From: DYRB01 sp963709645
Lineage (GTDB): Bacteria > Pseudomonadota > Gammaproteobacteria > Chromatiales > Chromatiaceae
NCBI GenBank assembly: GCA_963709645.1
Contig: CAVPXP010000048.1
Location: 1-64,000 of the forward strand
Direction: 5' to 3'
Length of the DNA stretch: 64,000 nt
In this document: one piece after another, positions 24,372 to 32,205 of the stretch
How positions within the stretch are numbered: the stretch's first letter is position 1
Layout of the letters: each line of letters starts with the position of its first letter
Program-made: the position numbers and the translations under genes
Notes under the pieces: model-generated
Database searches by the model: none
Told to the model about the DNA's origin: nothing
The model's input: only the letters and a program-made list of their open reading frames with translations

Positions 24372-25715
24372 CTACAGGGGTTTGATGTAGACCTGCGAGT
24401 TGCGACGGTAATTGTAGAGGGCCTGTTTCTCCATGGGCAGGTCCGTCAGGCTGGCGGGCGCGAAACCGCGCTCGCGGAACCAGTGCGCTGTCTGGGTGGT
24501 GAGTACGAACAGGCGGTCGATGCCCCCGGCGCGGGCGAAGGCCTCGACGTGCTGCAGGAGTTTGTCGCCCCGCTGCTGCCTGCGGTAGGCGGGATCCACG
24601 GCGACGCAGGCGAGTTCGCCCATGGCGTCCGCTGCGTAGAGGTAGAGCGCGGCGCAGGCGATGGCCATGCCGTCCCGCTCAATGACGAAGAAGTGCTCGA
24701 TCTCGGTCTCCAGACGCTCCCGGGATCGGCGCACCAGAACGCCGGCCTCCTCTAACGGTCGCAGAAGGTCCAGTATCCCGGTCACGTCTTCGACGCGGGC
24801 GGCGCGCAAATCCTCGAAGGGTTCTCCGGAGATCAGGGTGCCGATGCCGTCGCGGGTGAAGAGCTCGCGCAGCAGGGCCCCGTCTACCTGTCGCGGGACA
24901 AGATGAACCCGCTTGACCCCGCTGCGGCAGGCTAGGGCGGCTGCACGCAGGCAGGCGGCGATCTCCCGCGGGGGACCCTCAGCGTCCGTCAGCAGCCCCT
25001 CGACGTCTCGCGCCAGCACGCTCGATACGGGTTGCCCCTGCGGGTCTGCAAGGGCCCCCTCCTCGGTCAGGAAGATCAGCTTGTCTGCCCCCAAGGCGGC
25101 GGCTGCCGAGCCCGCCACGTCCGCGGCGCTGAGGTTGAAGACTTCGCCGGTGGGGGAGTAGCCGATCGGGGGCATGAGGGCCACCGCTCCATCTGCGAGG
25201 CGCTGCTGGAGGGCACGACGATCGACGCGGCGGACCGCCCCGGTGTGGCGGTAGTCGATCCCGTCGATGACCCCCAGCGGCCGGGCGGTGACAAAGTTTC
25301 CGGAGGCGACCGGAATGCGTACGCCCGCCATCGGCGAGTTGGCGAGCCCAAGGGACAGCAGGGCTTCCAACTCGACCCGCACGACACCGGCGGCCTCCTT
25401 GACGCAGGCCAGGGCCGCGTCGTCGGTGATGCGCAGGTCCTTGACATAGCGGATCTTTGCGCCGCGCTTGGCAAGGCGTTCCTCGATCTGCGGTCGGGCC
25501 CCGTGGACCAGCACCAGGCGGATGCCTAGGCCGTGGAGGAGGGCGATGTCGTGCACCAGCCCGGCCAGACCGCCCGCCGCGACGGCCTCGCCGCCGAAGG
25601 CGACGACGAAGGTCCGTCCCCGATGGGCGTGGATGTAGGGAGTTGCTTGGCGAAACCAGGCGACGAAGGGGTCAGACGCCGATTGCGGCTGGGCTGTGGG
25701 GATGGACTCGGCCAT
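24372..25715 (-). CDS. argA: Amino-acid N-acetyltransferase (N-acetylglutamate synthase)
   Basis: The 447-residue protein has the two-part ArgA layout. An N-terminal amino-acid-kinase-like domain (residues about 25-290, with FVVAFGGEAVAAGGLAGLVHDIALLHGLGIRLVLVHGARPQ) is the arginine-binding, non-kinase part. A C-terminal GNAT domain (about 300-447, with LACVAVDPAYRRQQRGDKLL and HWFRERGFAPASL) acetylates glutamate with acetyl-CoA, the first step of arginine synthesis. It is a single gene ending next to the IS remnant and starting 32 nt after the pilR stop. The frame is intact. Confidence 0.94.
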   Translation of the reverse strand: MAESIPTAQPQSASDPFVAWFRQATPYIHAHRGRTFVVAFGGEAVAAGGLAGLVHDIALLHGLGIRLVLVHGARPQIEERLAKRGAKIRYVKDLRITDDAALACVKEAAGVVRVELEALLSLGLANSPMAGVRIPVASGNFVTARPLGVIDGIDYRHTGAVRRVDRRALQQRLADGAVALMPPIGYSPTGEVFNLSAADVAGSAAAALGADKLIFLTEEGALADPQGQPVSSVLARDVEGLLTDAEGPPREIAACLRAAALACRSGVKRVHLVPRQVDGALLRELFTRDGIGTLISGEPFEDLRAARVEDVTGILDLLRPLEEAGVLVRRSRERLETEIEHFFVIERDGMAIACAALYLYAADAMGELACVAVDPAYRRQQRGDKLLQHVEAFARAGGIDRLFVLTTQTAHWFRERGFAPASLTDLPMEKQALYNYRRNSQVYIKPL

Positions 25716-25747
25716 GTGCGGCTCGACTGGGTGCGGAGATGTGTGCG

Positions 25748-27196
25748 ATCAATCCAGTCCCAGCTTGGCCAGGCGGTAGCGCAGCGAGCGCAGCGTCATG
25801 CCCAGCTTGCGGGCTGCAGCCGTGCGGTTCCAGCGCGTCTCGTCCAGGGCCTTGAGGATGGCTTGACGCTCTACGTCGTCCAGATAGTGCTCCAGTGGGA
25901 CCTCGCCGGGGGCTTGCAGCGTCGGACGCGTCGGCGACTGGGGCGACTGGGGCGACTGGGTCGACTGGGCGACTGGGACGGCGGGGGCGCGACCTCATTA
26001 AACCTGCCGTTGCCGTTCTCGACGGTCTGCTGGTGAACACCTGTCCTGGGCAGAACGATGTCCTCCAGGTCCAGGGTAGGCGCGTCGCTCAGGGTCATGG
26101 CGCGCTCCAAGATGTTCTCCAGCTCCCGCACATTGCCCGGAAAAGGGTACCCCTGAAGGGCGCATAGCGCGGCGTCGGTGAGCACGGGCTGGGATCGGCT
26201 GGTTTGGGCCGCGACGCGGGCGAGGATATGGTTCGCCAGCGGGAGAACGTCTTCTGGGCGGTCGCGGAGCGGCGGAAGCTGCAACTCGATCACGTTGATG
26301 CGGTAATACAGGTCCTCGCGGAACCTATTGTGGGCTACCTCGATGCTGAGGTCTTTGTGACTGGCGCTGATGATGCGCGCGTCCACGGGGACCTCGTGGT
26401 GGGCACCCACCGGGCGGACCCCTTTCTCCTGGATTGCACGCAGGAGCTTGACCTGCATGGCCGGCGGCAGGTCGGCGACCTCGTCAAGGAAGAGGGTGCC
26501 ACCGTCGGCCGCCTGGAACAGGCCTAACTTGTCGGAAACCGCGCCGGTGAAGCTCCCCTTCGTGTGCCCGAACAGCTCGCTTTCTACCAAATCCTGGGCG
26601 ATAGCCCCGCAATTGACCGGGACGAAAGGGCCCTCGGCCCTCGGCCCCTGGGCGTGGATCAGGCGAGCGGCCAGCTCCTTACCGGTGCCGCTCTCGCCGC
26701 TGATGAAGACCGGGGCCTGGTTGCGCGCCAGCTTGCCGATCAGACGGCGGATCTCGGCCATCTGGGGCGAGTCGCCGAGTAACTCGACGGTGGATGGGGA
26801 ACGGCGGCCGAGTGCTGCTGCGGCCGGTGCACGCAGCTTGAGGGCAGACTTCGCCAGTCGGCGCAGGAGGTGGATGTCCACCGGCTTGGAGACGAAGTCG
26901 AAGGCACCCGCCTTCATCGCGGCGACCGCTGAGTCCATGCTGCCGTGGGCGGTGATCATCGCAACGGGGAGGTGCGGATAGCCTTCGGCGATGTGGCGGA
27001 TGAGGTCGATGCCGCTGCCGTCGGGCAGCTTCATGTCGGTGAGGCAAAGGTCGAAGGCATTGCTGCCGAGCAGCCGGATTGCCTCGCCGATGGTCGCAGC
27101 GGCGAGCGCATCGATGTCCATGCGAGCAAGGGTGATGCTGACGAGATCCCGGATGTCGGCCTCGTCATCGACGATCAGGGCCCGGGGTTTGCTCAT
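25748..27196 (-). pseudogene. pilR: NtrC-family response regulator PilR with a frameshift before its HTH
   Basis: Residues 1-118 are a receiver (Asp54 in CLTDMKLPDG, Lys104). About 135-370 form the sigma-54 AAA+ domain with GESGTGKE at 166-173, GSFTGA at 213-218 and GTLFLDEVADLP. The similarity is closest to PilR, the activator of type IV pilin genes. At 25935-25978 the linker is a 9-bp tandem repeat with one 8-bp unit, which moves the frame. The Fis-type helix-turn-helix (LEHYLDDVERQAILKALDE, TRWNRTAAARKLGM, SLRYRLAKLGLD) is perfectly kept in the next frame and ends at TGA 25748. As read, the protein lacks its DNA-binding end. No pilS lies upstream. Confidence 0.85.
25935..25978. repeat. Nine-bp tandem repeat in the pilR linker
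   Basis: Five units of CGACTGGGN follow each other: CGACTGGGG twice, CGACTGGGT, an 8-base unit CGACTGGG, and CGACTGGGA. Full units keep frame and encode a Pro/Ser-type linker. The single short unit causes the frameshift described for pilR. Repeats and G-runs like this are prone to slippage. Confidence 0.85.
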
Positions 27197-27535
27197 GACC
27201 GCTGGTTCGCTCAGGGGTCAAGCCGCTGTAGTTGCCAGGCCGGACGGAATTGGCTGAGATTTGATGTCGTCACGCTGACTGTCTGTGCAGTAGGTTGTTG
27301 TCGTCCTCGCATTCCTGCTTTGGCAATGTGCAACAAGTTGGACCAGAATACAACGCGGCCGCTGGCCTTGCCCGACCCGAGTCCAGCCTGAGTCTGCGGG
27401 CGCGCGGGAGATGGACGCGTCCAAAGAGTCGTCCCGTTTGGTCCGGACCCGTGCCGGCGGTTTCATGAGCCACCGGATCGGATTCGCCGTGCCGGGTGCG
27501 GGTCACGCCAATTGCCACCACGCAGGCGAGCAGAG
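27197..27535. other. Intergenic region between divergent pilR and sucC
   Basis: These 339 bp separate two divergently read genes and must hold promoters for both. No gene, repeat or convincing -35/-10 pair was identified. The absence of a pilS gene here is notable, because pilS normally precedes pilR. Confidence 0.5.
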
Positions 27536-28709
27536 ATGAACCTCCACGAATACCAGTCCAAAGGTCTGTTCGAGCGCTACGCGATCCCAGTACCCAGGGG
27601 CCGGGTCGCGGAAGCGCCGGAGCAGGCAGCGCAGGCCGCCTTCGAACTGGGCGGCGGGCGCTGGGTCGTCAAGGCACAGGTCCACGCCGGGGGGAGGGGA
27701 AAGGCGGGCGGCGTGGTCCTCGTGGACAGCCCAGAGCGGGTAGCCGCAGAGGCCGCGCGGCTACTCGGGAGCCGGCTCTACACGCGTCAGAGCGGCGCCC
27801 GACGGGCTGCCGGTGGAGACGCTGCTGATCGAGGAGCCCACCCCCATCGCCCGCGAGCTCTATCTGGGGGCCCTGGTGGACCGCGAGGCGCGCCAGGTGG
27901 TGTTCATGGCCTCCGCCGCCGGCGGCATGGACATCGAGGAGGTGGCCGCGGCCACCCCGGAGCGGATCCTCGTCACCCGGGTGCACCCGGCGGTCGGACT
28001 CCAGCCCTTCCAGTGCCGACGCATCGGCTTCGGCCTCGGTCTGGATCCCAAGCAGGTCAAGGCGCTGCAGGGCTTGATGGAGGGGCTCTACCGCCTGTTC
28101 CTCGACTGCGACGCCAGCCTGGTGGAGATCAATCCCCTGGTGGTGACCCAGGCGGGCGAGCTGGTTGCCCTGGATGCCAAGATCAACCTGGACGACAACG
28201 CCCTGTTCCGCCACCCGGAGCTGACCGCCCTGCGCGATGCCTCTCAGGAGGACCCGCGGGAGGCAGAGGCACGGGCCTGGGAGCTGAACTACATCAGCCT
28301 GGACGGCAATATTGGCTGCATGGTCAATGGGGCCGGGCTGGCCATGGCGACCATGGACCTGGTCCAGCTCCATGGCGGGTCTCCGGCCAACTTCCTCGAC
28401 GTGGGGGGCGGGGCCACCGCCGATCGGGTGGCCGAGGCCTTCAAGCTGATCCTCTCCGACCCCAAGGTGGCGGCTGTGCTGGTCAACATCTTCGGTGGGA
28501 TCGTGCGCTGCGATCTCATTGCGGAGGGCATCATCCAGGCGGTGCGCGAGGTCCATGTGGCGGTCCCGGTGGTGGTCCGTCTGGAAGGGACCAATGCCGC
28601 CCAGGGTCTGGCCATGCTGGCGGCCAGCGGGCTGGCGGTGGCCACTGCCGCCAGCCTTGGTGAGGCGGCGGACAAGGTGGTCGCGGCGGCCGCCGCAACG
28701 CCGGCCTGA
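27536..28709 (+). pseudogene. sucC: Succinyl-CoA synthetase beta subunit, one frameshift
   Basis: The ATG at 27536 starts the ATP-grasp domain: NLHEYQSKGLFERYAIPVP, then WVVKAQVHAGGRGKAGGV and EAARLLGSRLYTRQSG. At about 27795, in GGCGCCCGAC, one extra base shifts the frame. The rest is intact in the new frame: LLIEEPTPIARELYLG, LVEINPLVV, DAKINLDDNALFRHPE, GSPANFLDVGGGA, then NIFGGIVRCDLIAEGI. The enzyme forms succinate and ATP or GTP from succinyl-CoA with SucD. Everything except one base is normal, so a sequence error or very recent mutation is likely. It lies 27 nt before sucD. Confidence 0.88.
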
Positions 28710-28736
28710 ACCGAATATCGAAGGGGAGCGCATCGC

Positions 28737-29609
28737 GTGAGCGTATTGGTCGACAAGAACACCCGCGTCATCTGTCAAGGCTTCACCGGTAAGCAGGGCA
28801 CCTTCCACAGCGAGCAGGCCCTCGCCTACGGCACAAACCTGGTCGGCGGAGTGACGCCTGGCAAGGGCGGCCAGATGCATCTGGACCGTCCGGTCTTCGA
28901 CACCGTGCACGATGCGGTGGCCGGCACGGGGGCAGATGCCACCATGATCTACGTGCCGGCCCCCTTCGCGGCCGATGCCATCCTGGAGGCCGCGGATGCG
29001 GGGATCCGCGTCATCGTCTGCATCACCGAGGGCATTCCCGTGCTGGACATGCTCCGCGTGAAGGCGGCATTGGCAGGCTCAGGGTCGGTCCTGATCGGGC
29101 CGAATTGCCCCGGCGTCATCACCCCGGGTGAGTGCAAGATCGGCATCATGCCGGGCAGCATCCACAGCCCCGGGGCCGTGGGCATCGTCTCGCGCTCCGG
29201 GACCCTGACCTACGAGGCAGTCTTCCAGACCACCCAAGCCGGGCTGGGGCAGAGCACCTGCATCGGTATCGGGGGCGACCCCATCCAGGGCCTGGATTTC
29301 CGTGCCTGCCTGGCACTGTTCGAGCAGGACCCGGCGACCCACGGCGTCATCATGGTCGGGGAGATCGGCGGCAGCGCGGAGGAGGATGCCGCCGGCTATA
29401 TCCAGGCCCACATGACCAAGCCGGTGGTGGCCTACATCGCCGGGGTCACGGCACCGGCCGGCAAGCGCATGGGTCACGCCGGCGCCATCATTACGGGAGG
29501 CAAGGGCACCGCGACGGGGAAGTTTGCCGCCCTGGAGCAGGCTGGGGTGGCCATCGTGCGCTCCCCGGCGCAGATGGGGGCGCGCATGGCGGAGTTGCTA
29601 GCGGCGTAG
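28737..29609 (+). CDS. sucD: Succinyl-CoA synthetase alpha subunit
   Basis: The 290-residue protein is standard: VLVDKNTRVICQGFTGKQGTFH with the CoA-binding loop, GGVTPGKGG, IGPNCPGVITPGECKIGIMPG, SRSGTLTYEAV, and the active-site histidine region GKRMGHAGAIITGGKGTA, whose His is transiently phosphorylated. It starts at a GTG after AAGGGGAGCG. With SucC it catalyses the substrate-level phosphorylation step of the citric acid cycle. The intact frame contrasts with the interrupted sucC upstream. Confidence 0.96.
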   Translation: MSVLVDKNTRVICQGFTGKQGTFHSEQALAYGTNLVGGVTPGKGGQMHLDRPVFDTVHDAVAGTGADATMIYVPAPFAADAILEAADAGIRVIVCITEGIPVLDMLRVKAALAGSGSVLIGPNCPGVITPGECKIGIMPGSIHSPGAVGIVSRSGTLTYEAVFQTTQAGLGQSTCIGIGGDPIQGLDFRACLALFEQDPATHGVIMVGEIGGSAEEDAAGYIQAHMTKPVVAYIAGVTAPAGKRMGHAGAIITGGKGTATGKFAALEQAGVAIVRSPAQMGARMAELLAA

Positions 29610-29769
29610 TCCGCGTCCTGACACCGCTATTGGTGGTTAGTTTGCTCGCTCGTCACCTTGGAATAGACTTAAGTTTCCCGTACCCATTGGGCCGGGCATG
29701 GGTGCAGCGCAGAACAACAACACTGCCCGCCGAACCAGGTTCGGATGCTCCACCACCAAGGAGAACAGC

Positions 29770-30655
29770 GTGAACCCCGCACAGTTTCTGGTCGACGTGG
29801 GCGACCGGCAGGTCGTCAGGATCGGCGCCTACGTCCTGCCCAGCGAGGACTTCAACCTGGCCCGATTTCTCCGCGATGATCTCGGTACGACCTGGCTGCA
29901 TGCGGGCGGCATCGCCGGTACCCGACGGTTGCTCGAGCGGCTCGATATCCGTCGCGGTATGACGGTTCTCGACCTGGGTTGTGGGGTGGGCTCGGCCATG
30001 CGCTATGTCGCGAAGCGGGTGCGATGCCGCCTGATCGGCGTGGACAATGACCCGGAGATGCTGCGCCGTGCCCGTCTGACCATGCCGCCCCGGGCCTTTG
30101 CTGACGTGCACTACATTCAAGGTGATGCCACCCGCATTGGCTTTGCCGCTGAGAGCTTCGACCGGGTCATTGTCCAGTCGGTGGCCTGCTTCAACGACAA
30201 CGATGCCCTCTTTGGCGAGATCGCGCGCGTCCTCAAACCCGGCGGCATGGTCGGCATGAACGAGGTGACCTGGCGAAAGCCACCGTCCCCAGAAATCGAA
30301 AAGGTCATGTGCGCAACCATCTGCGAGACCTTTCACGGCGCCCGTCTCGCCAAGGGATGGGTCGAAAAGATGCACGCGGCGGGGCTCGATGACGCGACCC
30401 ATGAGCTGCATGCCTTCACCGCCTCCACGCCCTATCGAGCTTCTGAAACAAGAGGGGCTGGTGCGTACCGCGGGCATCATGTGGCGGGTCTTGCGCGACG
30501 CCGAGCTCAACATGCGTCTCGCCGCAATGAGCAATCTCTTCAGCCGCTGCCCGGAGTACTTCGGTTACGGGATCTTCACCGCTTGCAAGCCGCGATCCGT
30601 CGGTAGTGGCATCCCGCGGGAGGAGGAACCTTCTGCAGAGGCCGCAAACGCATGA
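29770..30655 (+). pseudogene. SAM-dependent methyltransferase, one frameshift near the end
   Basis: The GTG at 29770, after AAGGAG, is the likely start (an ATG at 29698 is upstream but has no ribosome site). The class I fold is clear: GMTVLDLGCGVGSAMRYVAKRV (motif I), LIGVDNDPEML, VIVQSVACFNDNDALFGEIARVLKPGG and a helical cap. Near 30430 the frame breaks and the tail continues in another frame (IELLKQEGLVRTAGIMWRVL, then CPEYFGYGIFTACKP) to TGA at 30653. That corrected end overlaps the histidine kinase start (ATGA), which argues for the frameshift being a single recent indel. The substrate is unknown; it may modify a small molecule or lipid. Confidence 0.75.
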
Positions 30656-32205
30656 GCGTGCCAGCGACACCGGAACTCGCCGTCAGCGACGCGACCTACC
30701 GGGATCAGGAGGAACTGCTGTTTCGCACGGCGGCGCAGCTCAAAGGGGTCGTGTTCTATCGCGGACTCTTGTTGATCCTGCTCCCCGCGTTTGCCTGGCT
30801 GGCCTCTCGCGGGGCGGTGCTGCCCAGCGTCTTCTATGTGGTGTTGCTGGTCCATTTCGTTATCAACCTGCTGTGTGTCGTGGTCAGCTACGGGGGCATG
30901 TGCCCGTCCTTCCGCCCCATCTGGCTGGTCTCCGTGGACGCCGCGTCATTCACGGCCCTGGCCGCGATGAGCGGTGGGGTGGCGAGCTACTTCGTCTACT
31001 GTTTTTTTCTCTTGATCCTTTACTCGACGGTCTGGTTCGATCGCGGTCTGAGCCGCATCACCGGACTGCTGGCGGCTGGATGCGCCCTGAGCCTCCCCTG
31101 GCTCGCGCCTGTCCCCGGAGGCGAGGGTGCCCAGACGGCCGTTGTGATCTTGGCCCTCACGGCGATGGCCGTGGGGACCGGCGAGATTGCGGAACTGGTG
31201 TCGGCAACGCGCGGGCGTAGCGTTCGCGCGGTCATGGATCTGATTGCGGCCATCGGCGAGCGCAAGCGCGCCGACGAGGCCCTGCACCGTCTCAACCTCG
31301 AACTCGAGAGTCGCGTTCGGCACCGCACCCAGGAGTTGGCCGCGGCCAACGCCAGGCTCGAGGAGACCCTCGATACCTTGAGGCGCGCACAGCAGGAGTT
31401 GGTCCGCACCGAAAGGCTGGCGTCGCTCGGCTCCCTGGTGGCTGGCATCGCCCATGAGCTGAGCACGCCCGTGGGCAACAGCCTCACCGTCGCCACGACG
31501 CTTGCGGATCGCACCCGGGCGTTTTGTGACGAGGCGGCCGGCTGCCGGCTGCGGCGCTCCAGCCTGACCGAGTTCGTGGCCCAGGTGCGGCAGGCATCCG
31601 ATCTCCTGGTGCGCGGCCTGATCAGCGCCAGCGAGCTGATCGGCCGTTTCAAGCGGGTCGCTGTCGACCAGACCAGCGCCCAACGGCGACGCTTCGATCT
31701 GGCTCAGACCCTCGAAGAAGTGGTCACGACGCTGCGTCCCCAGATCAAGAAAACGCCCCACCGCATCGAGGTCGCAGTGCCGGCAGGCATCGAGATGGTC
31801 GGCTATCCCGGGCCCCTCGGTCAGGTGATCATCAATCTCGTGAACAATGCGCTGGTCCACGGCTTCGAGGACGTCGCTGCGGGGGTCGTGCGCATCGAGG
31901 CGGCGGCCGAGGTGCCCGATCGGGTGCGGGTGACGGTCAAGGACAACGGCCGCGGTATCCCCGAAGAGCATCATTCACGGATCTTCGACCCCTTTTTCAC
32001 CACCCGCCTGGGGCAGGGCGGCAGCGGTCTCGGGCTCCACATCGTCTTCAACATTGTGACCAGGGTCTTGGGCGGGCAAGTCGCTGTCACCAGTCGACCG
32101 GGTGAAGGTGCTGCCTTTACGCTGGACCTTCCCCGCGTCGCCCCCAAGAGTGAGGCAGCAAATCCAGGCGGCGTTCTCGCCGTAGAACCGGAACCAGTCG
32201 GATGA
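30652..32205 (+). CDS. Membrane sensor histidine kinase
   Basis: The 517-residue protein has five or six N-terminal membrane helices (about residues 30-185) without a periplasmic domain. A coiled coil (about 200-255, AANARLEETLDTLRRAQQEL) and a dimerisation box with His268 in GIAHELSTPVGN follow. An ATPase domain has INLVNNALVHGF, VKDNGRGIPEE, FDPFFTTR and GSGLGLHIVFNIV. It should sense a membrane or intracellular cue and phosphorylate the response regulator that starts 4 nt before its stop. The overlap with the methyltransferase gene upstream makes a three-gene operon. Confidence 0.92.
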   Translation: MSVPATPELAVSDATYRDQEELLFRTAAQLKGVVFYRGLLLILLPAFAWLASRGAVLPSVFYVVLLVHFVINLLCVVVSYGGMCPSFRPIWLVSVDAASFTALAAMSGGVASYFVYCFFLLILYSTVWFDRGLSRITGLLAAGCALSLPWLAPVPGGEGAQTAVVILALTAMAVGTGEIAELVSATRGRSVRAVMDLIAAIGERKRADEALHRLNLELESRVRHRTQELAAANARLEETLDTLRRAQQELVRTERLASLGSLVAGIAHELSTPVGNSLTVATTLADRTRAFCDEAAGCRLRRSSLTEFVAQVRQASDLLVRGLISASELIGRFKRVAVDQTSAQRRRFDLAQTLEEVVTTLRPQIKKTPHRIEVAVPAGIEMVGYPGPLGQVIINLVNNALVHGFEDVAAGVVRIEAAAEVPDRVRVTVKDNGRGIPEEHHSRIFDPFFTTRLGQGGSGLGLHIVFNIVTRVLGGQVAVTSRPGEGAAFTLDLPRVAPKSEAANPGGVLAVEPEPVG

